DNA of 64,000 bases from Janthinobacterium sp. 61. Its GTDB lineage: Bacteria; Pseudomonadota; Gammaproteobacteria; Burkholderiales; Burkholderiaceae_D. Positions 51,893-60,086 of this stretch are shown here, one piece after another. Under the pieces are notes generated by a model. It made no database searches. It was given only the letters and a program-made list of their open reading frames with translations, and had not been told where the DNA came from. Numbering within the stretch: position 1 is the first letter of the stretch; each line of letters opens with the position of its first letter. The stretch is from positions 1,426,001-1,490,000 of the forward strand of contig NZ_PJMQ01000001.1 in NCBI RefSeq assembly GCF_002846335.1, in the 5' to 3' direction. Both the position numbers and the translations under genes were made by a program.

Positions 51893-53208
51893 CTTGGTGC
51901 CCCGGTATCGAGCCATCCGGCTGCCTGCTGCAGAGCAATACGTGTCATCCGCAGTTCGGTTTCGGCATCGATCAGGTCGCGCCGTCCATCGAGTACTTGG
52001 CGGTTTACGAGAAGGAGTTGCATCAATCCGATCTCGCCTGCCTGCAGACTCTTGAGCGACAGGCGCTGGTTTTCTTCAAGAGCGGGAAGCGCGGACAGAC
52101 GCAAAGCGTTCATCCGTACAATTTGGCTCTGTAGTTTTTGCCACATCGCGTTGATGTCCGCTCCTGTGTCGCGAATAGCGCTTTGCCGCTCGATCTGTGC
52201 CTGCGTCAGATCAGTACTTGCACGCCCGATTCCGCTGGCGTTATTTCGAAATAGTGGCAACGGCAGTGACAGTGTCAATCGGGTAATCCGTTCGCGGGCA
52301 TCACTAGCGCCTTCACGGGCGGTCGAAATTCCCATTGTCACGTCCGGGTAACGCGCCGCGTGCTCAAGAGAGAGGCGATGTGTCGCCGCCTGTTCGCGGT
52401 GATCGAGTACTCGCAGCTGAGGACGGTTTGCGCTTTGCTCTAGCAATTTTTCCAGTGTGTAGTCGGGCGTCGGAACATCCAGCAAACCTATCGCTTCGGG
52501 AAGCTGGCCGGGTGGCAACTGGAGGATCGTGCCCAATTCTGCACGGGCTTGTATCACCTGTTCTTGCAATGAGCCGATTTGATTTCTGGCACGAACCGCT
52601 TCGACTTGGGCCAAGTTGCCATCGAGACGGCTATCCTCGCCGGCCGTCACCCGTTTCTTGATTGCCAATGCGGTATCTTCAATGGTCTTCAGCGAGCTCT
52701 GTTCCGTTGCCGCACGTTCCTGCAGCGACAGCACTTGGACGAACCGGCGTTCTACTTCACCGCGCAACCGGAGCCGCGCCTCCTCAATCGATGCATCGAG
52801 CGCATCAAGTTCCTGTCGGGCCGCTTGGCGCCGATAACCTTGTTGGCCCGCGATTTCGACGGTTTGGGCGATGCCCACCATCCACTCGCGTTGAATGTCG
52901 GATGTCAAGCCAGCTTGGGGCACAGTGCGCCGAGTGCGTTCCAATGACAATTCCGGATTGTTACGTAGCAGGCCGCGCGCATCTGCCGCTTCGCCTTCGA
53001 CCGCCGCCCGCTGTGCTAGCGCACGGCGCAGATCTGGGTTCTGTTGTTCAGCACGCAGAAACGCCTGTTCGAGCGAGAGCGAGGTTCCGGACGTCATGGC
53101 AGTAACGGCGGTTTGATCAACTGAGATTTGTATCACCCGTTCACTGGCATGGGCAGCAACGGGAATGACTAGTAGTGCCGCAAAGAGCGGCAGCATAACG
53201 ACTTGCAT
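51889..53208 (-). CDS. TolC-family outer membrane channel, CzcC (system 1)
   Basis: About 439 residues from the ATG at 53208, giving the signal peptide MQVVMLPLFAALLVIPVAAHA; an ATG at 53223 adds five residues. Two long helical repeats typical of outer-membrane efflux proteins: LSLEQAFLRAEQQNPDLRRALAQ and later LEENQRLSLKSLQAGEIGLM. It is the first structural gene of the czcCBA order on the minus strand. Confidence 0.9.
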   Translation of the reverse strand: MQVVMLPLFAALLVIPVAAHASERVIQISVDQTAVTAMTSGTSLSLEQAFLRAEQQNPDLRRALAQRAAVEGEAADARGLLRNNPELSLERTRRTVPQAGLTSDIQREWMVGIAQTVEIAGQQGYRRQAARQELDALDASIEEARLRLRGEVERRFVQVLSLQERAATEQSSLKTIEDTALAIKKRVTAGEDSRLDGNLAQVEAVRARNQIGSLQEQVIQARAELGTILQLPPGQLPEAIGLLDVPTPDYTLEKLLEQSANRPQLRVLDHREQAATHRLSLEHAARYPDVTMGISTAREGASDARERITRLTLSLPLPLFRNNASGIGRASTDLTQAQIERQSAIRDTGADINAMWQKLQSQIVRMNALRLSALPALEENQRLSLKSLQAGEIGLMQLLLVNRQVLDGRRDLIDAETELRMTRIALQQAAGWLDTGAPR

Positions 53209-53298
53209 CGAATTCTCCAACAAAACGAGGAATATTCGGCGAGAGGTCGCAATAGCGCCAACTAAAGTGTGCGCTTAGAACAGAACGCCCCCGCCAGC

Positions 53299-53655
53299 TC
53301 AGCTGGCGGCAGGCCATTTAGGCCGTATTGGCCCATCGGGAATGTGCGATTGGTATGCCGTGGCATCGGATAAAACGGACACAAAGTCTTGTTCTACCGG
53401 AATTAATGAATTGAAGGAGTACGCTGGTGTAGCGGCGGCAAAATTACAAAACAGGTGGCAACCTGGGCAGCAACTACGTTGATATTTGTTGGCAGTTTTC
53501 TGAGTGGGCTTATCAACGGTGGAGCGTTGTCCTGCGTTTTCAGACGCAGCCTGCGAAAGACTCGTGTCCGCCAATTCGCGTATGCCTGCTATCGCTGCCC
53601 ACGCCATGTGGAGCGGCAATAAAGTCATTAGCAGGATAAGGAGCGCACGTTTCAT
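53299..53655 (-). CDS. CzcI-like small exported protein (system 1)
   Basis: 118 residues with a signal peptide (RALLILLMTLLPLHMAWAA) and a cysteine cluster CCPGCHLFC. Its length, signal and position upstream of czcC resemble CzcI-type proteins, which are thought to modulate Czc efflux. The His-rich block of other CzcI proteins is missing here, so the assignment is tentative. It starts the minus-strand operon, divergent from the FTR1 gene. Confidence 0.55.
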   Translation of the reverse strand: MKRALLILLMTLLPLHMAWAAIAGIRELADTSLSQAASENAGQRSTVDKPTQKTANKYQRSCCPGCHLFCNFAAATPAYSFNSLIPVEQDFVSVLSDATAYQSHIPDGPIRPKWPAAS

Positions 53656-53750
53656 CCCTTAATATTATACACATAAGCCTACGACTAGCAAAAGAAGATT
53701 ACAATGGGAATTATTCGCATTAACCTTTCGATTTTTGAAGAAAAAACTGT

Positions 53751-55703
53751 ATGTTCACTCTCCGCTTTTTTTCGATTGCCCTGATCTGTCTCGCGTCATC
53801 GCTGCTGCCGGTTCATGCAGATGACCTATCCACACAGAACAAAACGAAGCAGGTCTGGCAGTTGCTCGACTATATCGCTGTTGACTATCATAAATCCGTC
53901 AAGGACGGTGCGGTGGTCAACCAAGTGGAATACACTGAGATGCAGGAGTTTGCTTACACCGCGGAACGGCAACTGACAGAAATGCCGACCAGCCAGGCCC
54001 TACCAGGATTGATAAAGGACGCGGCCACGCTGCGTGCGTCCGTTGCTGAAAAAGCGCCGGCGGCGGCGGTCGGCGACCAAGCGCACGCGTTAGCTGCCGC
54101 TTTGCTCGCGATCTATCCTGTTCCGGTTGCTCCCACCAAATTGCCGGATCTGCAGCGTGGTGCAGCGCTCTACCAAAGCCAGTGCGCTTCCTGTCACGGA
54201 GTATCGGGCCATGCTGATGGCCCACTGGCCGCCACCTTGAATCCACCACCCATTGCGCTGTCGGACCACAGTCGCGCTCAAGAGCGTAGCGTGTTCGCCC
54301 TGCAGCAAATCATCACACAGGGCGTCGCGGGTACATCAATGCCAAGCTTTGCACAACTATCAGAGGATGAGCGTTGGGCTGTCGCCTATTTTGCGTCTAC
54401 GCTGTCGTACTCTGGGAGTGAGCGTCAGGCAGGCGCAAAGCTATGGTCGTCACGTGCGGATCTGCACGCGGCCGTGCCCACGCTTGCCAAATTGAGCCTG
54501 ACCGCCGAGGCGGCGCTTGCCAAAACCGCTGTAGGAGATGCGGCGCGGCCGTTGGTCGCCTATTTGAGAAGCACGCCGGACGCCCTCAATGCATCGGGCG
54601 CGGACAGTCTTCCGATTGCCAAGAACAAGTTAAGGGAAAGCATTGCCGCCTTGGATAGCGGAGACAAGTCGGCGGCGGCGCGGCTTGCGTTATCTGCCTA
54701 TCTCGACGGATTCGAACCCGTCGAGCCGGCGCTGGCGGCCAAGAACAAGGGCTTGTTTGAGAATATCGAAAAGACCATGGGCTCTTATCGCAATGCGGTC
54801 ACTACTGGGAATGTCCCGCAGGCGCATTCCATCGAGCAGCGTTTGCTGGTGTTGCTGACCGAGGCGCAATTAGCGCTCGATTCATCCAATGATCCGCTGT
54901 CGACGTTTGTGGGCGCGTTGACGATCCTGCTGCGCGAAGGGCTTGAAGCATTGTTGGTTGTAGTCGCGATGATAGCTTTTCTGAAGAAGGCTGAACGCAC
55001 CGACGTTCTGCCCTATGTGCATGCCGGCTGGATGGCGGCGCTGGCGGCAGGCGGACTAACATGGGCGGTCGCCACGTACCTAGTCGACCTGAGCGGAGCT
55101 AGCCGCGAGATGACAGAGGGGTTTTCGGCCATCTTTGCCGCTATCGTTCTACTCGGCGTTGGCATCTGGATGCATCAAAAGAGTCTGGCGGGGCGCTGGC
55201 AATCCTACGTCAAACAAAAGCTGTCGTCGGCGCTGAACAAAAAATCGGCCATGATGCTGTTCCTATTGGCGTTCGTCACGGTCTATCGTGAGGTCTTTGA
55301 AACCGTCCTGTTTTACGCGGCGCTTTGGACACCAGAGAACGGTGGGTACTTACTCGCCGGCCTTGCGACCGGCACGGCAATCCTCGCTGCCATCGGTGTG
55401 ATTTTATTGCGCTCGTCGGCGCGTTTGCCGATCAGCCAGTTTTTCGCGTTCAGCTCGGCTCTGGTTGCAGTGCTGGCAATTGTGCTCATGGGTAAAGGTG
55501 TCGCCGCACTGCAAAAAATTGGCTATCTGGAAATAACGCCAATCACCATGCCTCGAATTGACGTCCTAGGTGTCTACCCGTCGATGCAAACCATACTGGC
55601 GCAAGTGCTGACCCTGATGATTATTGTGGCCAGCGTTGTCTACAATATCCAGTCTCAACGGAAATCAAGTGCAAAAGCGGATGACGCCATGATGGAACGT
55701 TGA
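53751..55703 (+). CDS. FTR1-family permease with N-terminal cytochrome c domain (PbrT-like)
   Basis: 650 residues. A signal peptide (SIALICLASSLLPVHA) is followed by a helical region and a cytochrome c domain with CASCH near 144 and axial Met in GTSMPSFAQL. A helical linker and an FTR1 permease domain (about 385-640) follow. The permease iron-site motifs are LREGLEALLVV and a variant YREVFETVLF. This architecture matches PbrT, which imports Pb or Fe(III). The cytochrome may oxidise iron before import. It is alone and divergent from the system 1 operon. Confidence 0.85.
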   Translation: MFTLRFFSIALICLASSLLPVHADDLSTQNKTKQVWQLLDYIAVDYHKSVKDGAVVNQVEYTEMQEFAYTAERQLTEMPTSQALPGLIKDAATLRASVAEKAPAAAVGDQAHALAAALLAIYPVPVAPTKLPDLQRGAALYQSQCASCHGVSGHADGPLAATLNPPPIALSDHSRAQERSVFALQQIITQGVAGTSMPSFAQLSEDERWAVAYFASTLSYSGSERQAGAKLWSSRADLHAAVPTLAKLSLTAEAALAKTAVGDAARPLVAYLRSTPDALNASGADSLPIAKNKLRESIAALDSGDKSAAARLALSAYLDGFEPVEPALAAKNKGLFENIEKTMGSYRNAVTTGNVPQAHSIEQRLLVLLTEAQLALDSSNDPLSTFVGALTILLREGLEALLVVVAMIAFLKKAERTDVLPYVHAGWMAALAAGGLTWAVATYLVDLSGASREMTEGFSAIFAAIVLLGVGIWMHQKSLAGRWQSYVKQKLSSALNKKSAMMLFLLAFVTVYREVFETVLFYAALWTPENGGYLLAGLATGTAILAAIGVILLRSSARLPISQFFAFSSALVAVLAIVLMGKGVAALQKIGYLEITPITMPRIDVLGVYPSMQTILAQVLTLMIIVASVVYNIQSQRKSSAKADDAMMER

Positions 55704-55822
55704 CTCGGTCAAGATAATTACCGTAATCTCGTCCAAGGAAGATGACCGGCTGGAATACCGTTCGTCGTTTGGGAATTGGCACGAAGTTACTGTAAATGGC
55801 GGGGTATCGACGTTGATGCGAA

Positions 55823-56047
55823 TCAGTTTCGTTTCGCCCTCGCACGTAGCAGGCTTCCGGCCGCGTTATCCTCGAATCGACCGGCCTCCTCGATGTAACC
55901 TTGCCCCGTGCCATCGTGGCGCCAGCCGCCTTGGCACTTGATGTCGCGGAAGTCAGCACCAGCCCGATGCGCGCTGGTGGCCGTCCCCCGCCGCAGGCTA
56001 TGGCTCGACAGATCCGGTACGTAGCCAAGCCCGGCCAGCGTCGCGAG
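55823..56047 (-). pseudogene. Tyrosine recombinase C-terminal remnant (third copy)
   Basis: The minus strand encodes about 74 residues: LATLAGLGYVPDLSSHSLRR, GTATSAHRAGADFRDIKCQG, GWRHDGTGQGYIEEAGRFED and a short tail to the stop at 55823. It closely matches the C-terminus of module copy 1 (ELSSHSLRRGMATSAHRAGADF, GRFEENAAGSLL), including the catalytic His/Arg, Trp and Tyr. The rest of the gene is lost; at about 56042 it abuts a histidine kinase fragment on the other strand. Confidence 0.82.
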
Positions 56048-56473
56048 TTTTTTGAAGGGTCGGCATCCGACGCCGGGATATCATTCAGCGTCATCGCCAC
56101 TGGTAAAGTGCTTGCTGATGGACTTCTGCTTCGCCGCGCGGTGAGCAACCTCGTATCGAACGCCATACGGTACACCCCAAAGGGTGAAACTATCACGCTC
56201 ACGGCGACAGCTAACGACGACGGGGCCGTGGTTTCCGTTTCCAATCCTGGCCCAGTCATCATGCAGGAACACCTGCCGCGGGTGTTTGACCGGTTCTACA
56301 TTTCCGATAAATCGAGGTCCAGTACGTCAGCCTCGGCTGGGCTTGGACTTTCAATCGTCAATTCCTTCATAGGGCTTCACCATGGCCGTGCCAGTGTCAC
56401 GAGTGAGCTTGATGGATTTACCCAGTTCACGCTATTTTTTCCTGAGACGACTGCACCGAACGAAACAGTTTGA
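56042..56473 (+). pseudogene. Heavy-metal sensor histidine kinase C-terminal fragment
   Basis: 143 codons begin abruptly as REFFEGSASDAGISFSVIA and include the ATP-binding boxes: N box NLVSNAIRYTPKG, F box RVFDRFYISDKSR, G box GLGLSIVNSF. The style is that of CusS/CopS/CzcS-type kinases. The sensor, HAMP and H-box are missing, so it cannot signal. No response regulator gene is near. It probably was part of the two-component system of a czc or cop operon. Confidence 0.78.
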
Positions 56474-56490
56474 ACTTCCCCTGAAAATTC

Positions 56491-56531
56491 GTCTTCCACA
56501 GGTGACGTAAAATAACGTTACTTTGGAAGAC
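56491..56531. repeat. Inverted repeat near IS3 remnant
   Basis: GTCTTCCA (56491-56498) and TGGAAGAC (56524-56531) are inverted, with partial pairing of the bases inside. It lies at the edge of the IS3 orfA remnant and may be an insertion sequence end or a terminator. Confidence 0.35.
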
Positions 56532-56540
56532 TTAGTTCCT

Positions 56541-56657
56541 TCGATGGCCAAGGAGCTTGGGCTGAGCGACCAGACGCTGCGCAACTAGATGAAGGCGGCC
56601 ACTCGGGCCAGCTCAAGGGAGCGGACAACAAGGTGGTGACGCCGGAAGCGATGGAGG
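56541..56657 (+). pseudogene. IS3-family transposase orfA remnant
   Basis: The plus strand reads MAKELGLSDQTLRN, then a TAG where the family has tryptophan, then MKAA. In another frame it resumes as GQLKGADNKVVTPEAMEV. This is the helix-turn-helix and following part of an IS3-group OrfA (pattern LGLS..TLRNW.KAA..G.L.GA....VTPE.ME). It is broken by a stop and a frameshift. Confidence 0.65.
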
Positions 56658-56757
56658 TACTTCAGTTTGTGAAATATTGGCTCAGCGCTACGCTCTGAAC
56701 TTATCGAGGAAATACGCGCAACATTCCAAAGTAATTTCATGCGCTATAATACTTCGC

Positions 56758-57114
56758 ATGGTCAAACGGTTCCTTTACATGATAGCTGTCGCATTTGCTC
56801 TCCAGATGAGCTGGGGAGTCGCGAGCGCCTATTGCATGCATGAAACCGGTAAAGCCAGCCAGCATTTCGGACATCACCAGCATGAACACAGCAAATCGAA
56901 GGATGTTTGTTGTGGAAATGCGTCTACGCCGAAAAAAACTTCGGTCCACCTCGATTGCCCATCGTGCACTCATGGATCTGTTGGTGTGCTGGCATGGACT
57001 GCCAGCTTCCTCGAACCCATGATAGTAGATCATCCGGCGCCCTTGTTGGTACCGGTACTTCCCCCTCCCTACCTCGAATTACCCGAACGCCCTCAGTGGC
57101 ATGTCGCCGCCTAG
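56758..57114 (+). CDS. CzcI-like small exported protein (system 2)
   Basis: 118 residues from the ATG at 56758. Signal peptide (VKRFLYMIAVAFALQMSWGVASA), then a His-rich metal-binding block (HFGHHQHEHSKSKDVCC) and a CPSC motif, the pattern of CzcI proteins that precede czcCBA. TATAAT ends 7 bases before the ATG, so the mRNA may be leaderless or the start later. It probably binds Zn/Co/Cd in the periplasm and tunes the pump. Confidence 0.75.
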   Translation: MVKRFLYMIAVAFALQMSWGVASAYCMHETGKASQHFGHHQHEHSKSKDVCCGNASTPKKTSVHLDCPSCTHGSVGVLAWTASFLEPMIVDHPAPLLVPVLPPPYLELPERPQWHVAA

Positions 57115-57229
57115 TCCGGCGACACTCGTTCCTATACATCTGCACATTTTTAGCTCCCTGTAGATCGTTACGCATACGCGTAGGCGTGTCATCGCCGGAT
57201 TCTTCCTATTCATTTTTTTGGAGAATTTT

Positions 57230-58555
57230 ATGCGACTATTTTTACTGCCGCTGGGGCTTGCGCTTGCATTGGCATATCCCTTGCAGGCGACTGCACAAAC
57301 GGCATATCCGCCATCTGCACCTATTATTTCAGAAGCCGCTCAGGTCGGTTCTACGCCTCTCACTCTGTCTGAGGCAATCAGGCTCGCCTTTGAGGGAAAC
57401 CCGGGATTACGGGCCGCCGCGCGCGATATTGATATCGCCGCTGGTGAGCGTATCCAGGCCGGCGCACGACGCAATCCTGAACTTTCTATCCTGTCCGAGG
57501 GTTTGCAGAAAGAACAGCGGACAAGAACCGTACAGTTTAGCCAGCCTTTGGAGCTGGGCGGCAAACGTGCTGCACGCATCGTCGCTGCCGATGTCGGAAG
57601 CGAAATCGCTGCCGCTGATCTGGCTGGCTACCGCACGTCGCTGCGTGCAGACGTCGTGACGGCATTTTTCGATGTCGTGGCGGCGCAAGAGCGCTACCAA
57701 CTTGCACAAGAATCGCAACAACTCGCCCAGCGCGTCAGCGATGCCGCCGCAAGACGTGTCATCGCCGGGAAAGTGTCTCCGGTAGAAGAAACGCGGGCGC
57801 GCGTCGCGGGAGCAAGCAGTAAAATTGAACTCAATCAGGCAACTAACGAGTTAACGCTTTCCAAGCGGCGCCTTGCGGCAACCTGGGGCATCCAAACACC
57901 GCAGTTCTATTCTGTGGTGGCGCTTGATATGTCATCTACTGCCATTCCGACATCGAACGAATTGCTGACACGCCTGCCAGGCGCACCCCAAACGCTGCGG
58001 GCACGGCTCGAAATCGATCGCCAGATCGCACTGGCCAAAGTCGAACGCAGCCGCCGGGTACCCGACTTGAATGTGATTGTCGGCACGCAGCGCGATGAAC
58101 AACTCGGTCAAGCAGGGCCACGCCGCACCATCCTGGGTCTGTCGATCCCCCTCCCGTTCTTTGACCGCAATCAAGGCAATGTCCTTGCCGCATTGCGCCG
58201 TGCCGACAAGGCAAAGGACGAACTGAAAGTGGTGGAGAACAGGTTGACAATGGAAGTTGGCGAAGCATCGGCACGCCTCGAAGCCGCCCAGTCCGAATTG
58301 GGGATTTTACGTACCGAAATTTTGCCGGGCGCGCTCAGCGCGTATGAAGCGGCATCCAAGGGGTTTGAGTTGGGCAAGTTCGGATTTCTCGACGTACTCG
58401 ATGCCCAACGCACGCTGTTCCAGGCCAAAACCCAATATGTACGAGCGCTCGCCGAATCGCATCGGGCCGCTTCAGACATTGACCGCATTCTCGGCCGCGT
58501 TGAATCGAACGGCGCATTGATCGCACCTGCGATCTCCTATCAGGAAGCAAAATGA
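57230..58555 (+). CDS. czcC: TolC-family outer membrane channel CzcC (system 2)
   Basis: 441 residues from the ATG at 57230, chosen for the upstream GGAG and the signal peptide MRLFLLPLGLALALAYPLQATAQ. Outer-membrane efflux repeats include LTLSEAIRLAFEGNPGLRAAARD and LSAYEAASKGFELGKFGFLDVL. First structural gene of czcCBA; the stop overlaps the czcB start (ATGA). Confidence 0.9.
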   Translation: MRLFLLPLGLALALAYPLQATAQTAYPPSAPIISEAAQVGSTPLTLSEAIRLAFEGNPGLRAAARDIDIAAGERIQAGARRNPELSILSEGLQKEQRTRTVQFSQPLELGGKRAARIVAADVGSEIAAADLAGYRTSLRADVVTAFFDVVAAQERYQLAQESQQLAQRVSDAAARRVIAGKVSPVEETRARVAGASSKIELNQATNELTLSKRRLAATWGIQTPQFYSVVALDMSSTAIPTSNELLTRLPGAPQTLRARLEIDRQIALAKVERSRRVPDLNVIVGTQRDEQLGQAGPRRTILGLSIPLPFFDRNQGNVLAALRRADKAKDELKVVENRLTMEVGEASARLEAAQSELGILRTEILPGALSAYEAASKGFELGKFGFLDVLDAQRTLFQAKTQYVRALAESHRAASDIDRILGRVESNGALIAPAISYQEAK

Positions 58556-60072
58556 AAACACCGAACATTGAAAAGAAAACAATAGGCGCGATTATCGGCG
58601 TTCTGGTCGTCGGCATAGCCTTGCTGATCGCTATTTTATTTACCGGGAAATCCGACAACAAGGAAGAATCCAAGGAGGCCGAAACGTCCGAGAGTGCCGA
58701 CGCCAAAGGCGGTTCCGGATCCGGCTCGACAAAAAAAGGAGCACACGGTGGCAAGTTATTTGTTCAGGGAGCCACGTCGGTTGAAGTGGTCCTTGCCGAA
58801 GAAAACGGCGAGGCCCGCCATCGCCTCTGGCTGTACGAGAACGGCAAACAAATCGCCCCGGCTTCGGCCACTGCGACCGAACAAATCAAACGCGCCGACG
58901 GACAAACGCTGAACTTCGACTTTGCCGTCGACAAGGACAGCCTGCTCGCCAAAGGCAGCATCGCCGAGCCACATATCTTCGACGCGTTCATTACCGTGCG
59001 CAAGGGTGGCGCGGCGATTCAGATCAAGATCCAGAGCGAGGAAGGCAAAATCGAGCTGAGCGCGGCCCAAATCAAAACCGCCGGTGTGGTCATGGCGACC
59101 GCCGGCGGGGCCAAGATCAACAGTGTGTTTCAACTGGCCGGCGAAATACGGTTTAATGAAGACCGTACCGCGCACGTCGTGCCGCGGCTGCAAGGGGTCG
59201 TCGAAAGTGTCGCGGTCGAGTTGGGACAGCAGGTCAAAAAGGGACAAGTTTTGGCGGTCATCGCCAGCACGGTACTGTCGGAAATGCGTAGCGAGTCACT
59301 TGGCGCCCAGAAGCGCCTGGCCTTGGCGAAACTGACGTATGAGCGCGAGAAGAAGCTCTGGGAAGACAAGATCTCTGCCGAGCAAGATTATCTGCAAGCT
59401 CAGCAGAGCCTGCGCGAGGCCGAAATCGCTTCACAAAATGCGACGCAAAAAATCGCCGCCATCGGTGCCTCCACCGGAACTTCGGGCGCATTGAGCCGTT
59501 TTGAACTGCGCGCCCCGTTCGACGGCGCTATTGTGGAAAAGCACATTACCCTGGGCGAGTCCGTCACGGCGGAAGCGATGGTGTTTACCATCGCCGACCT
59601 GTCCACCGTCTGGGCCGAGATCATTGTCCCGGCCAAGGATATTGGCGCTGTGCGAGTCGGCACGAAAGCCATCGTGAAAGCGACCTCCATGGATTCCGAG
59701 GCAAGCGGCGTCGTGTCATACGTTGGATCGCTGCTGGGCGAACAAACCCGCACCGCCAAAGCACGCGTTACCCTGGCCAATCCGAAGCTGGCATGGCGCC
59801 CGGGCCTGTTCGTGAACGTCGAACTCACGTCCGATGAGCGCGATGTTGCAGTGGCAGTGTCGAGCGAGGCGATCCAGACGGTGGGCGAAAGTCCTGCTGT
59901 GTACATCGGTATCGAGGGTGGCTTCTTTGCCCAGCCAGTGGAAACCGGCCGCAGCGACGGTAAATATACCGAGATCGTCAAAGGCCTTGTCGCCGGTACG
60001 GTCTATGCGGCAAAAGGTAGCTTCGTCCTCAAGGCGGAGCAGGGCAAAGACAGCGCCGAACATGCACATTAA
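58552..60072 (+). CDS. czcB: RND periplasmic adaptor CzcB (system 2)
   Basis: 506 residues, longer than system 1 because of an added N-terminal domain. A signal anchor (TIGAIIGVLVVGIALLIAILF) is followed by a charged linker, then a domain with HGGKLFVQGATSVEVVLAEENG found in CzcB proteins. The barrel-sandwich parts are VVPRLQGVVESVAVELGQQV and ELRAPFDGAIVEKHITLGES. The C-terminus ends with KDSAEHAH. It couples CzcA to CzcC. Confidence 0.9.
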   Translation: MKTPNIEKKTIGAIIGVLVVGIALLIAILFTGKSDNKEESKEAETSESADAKGGSGSGSTKKGAHGGKLFVQGATSVEVVLAEENGEARHRLWLYENGKQIAPASATATEQIKRADGQTLNFDFAVDKDSLLAKGSIAEPHIFDAFITVRKGGAAIQIKIQSEEGKIELSAAQIKTAGVVMATAGGAKINSVFQLAGEIRFNEDRTAHVVPRLQGVVESVAVELGQQVKKGQVLAVIASTVLSEMRSESLGAQKRLALAKLTYEREKKLWEDKISAEQDYLQAQQSLREAEIASQNATQKIAAIGASTGTSGALSRFELRAPFDGAIVEKHITLGESVTAEAMVFTIADLSTVWAEIIVPAKDIGAVRVGTKAIVKATSMDSEASGVVSYVGSLLGEQTRTAKARVTLANPKLAWRPGLFVNVELTSDERDVAVAVSSEAIQTVGESPAVYIGIEGGFFAQPVETGRSDGKYTEIVKGLVAGTVYAAKGSFVLKAEQGKDSAEHAH

Positions 60073-60086
60073 GCCGGAGAGAACTC

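Noticed and set aside
56053..56062. GAAGGGTCGGC next to the recombinase/kinase junction, similar to the 17-base repeat
   Set aside because: Only about 9 bases agree and the bases encode a normal kinase sequence (EGSA), so it is probably chance.
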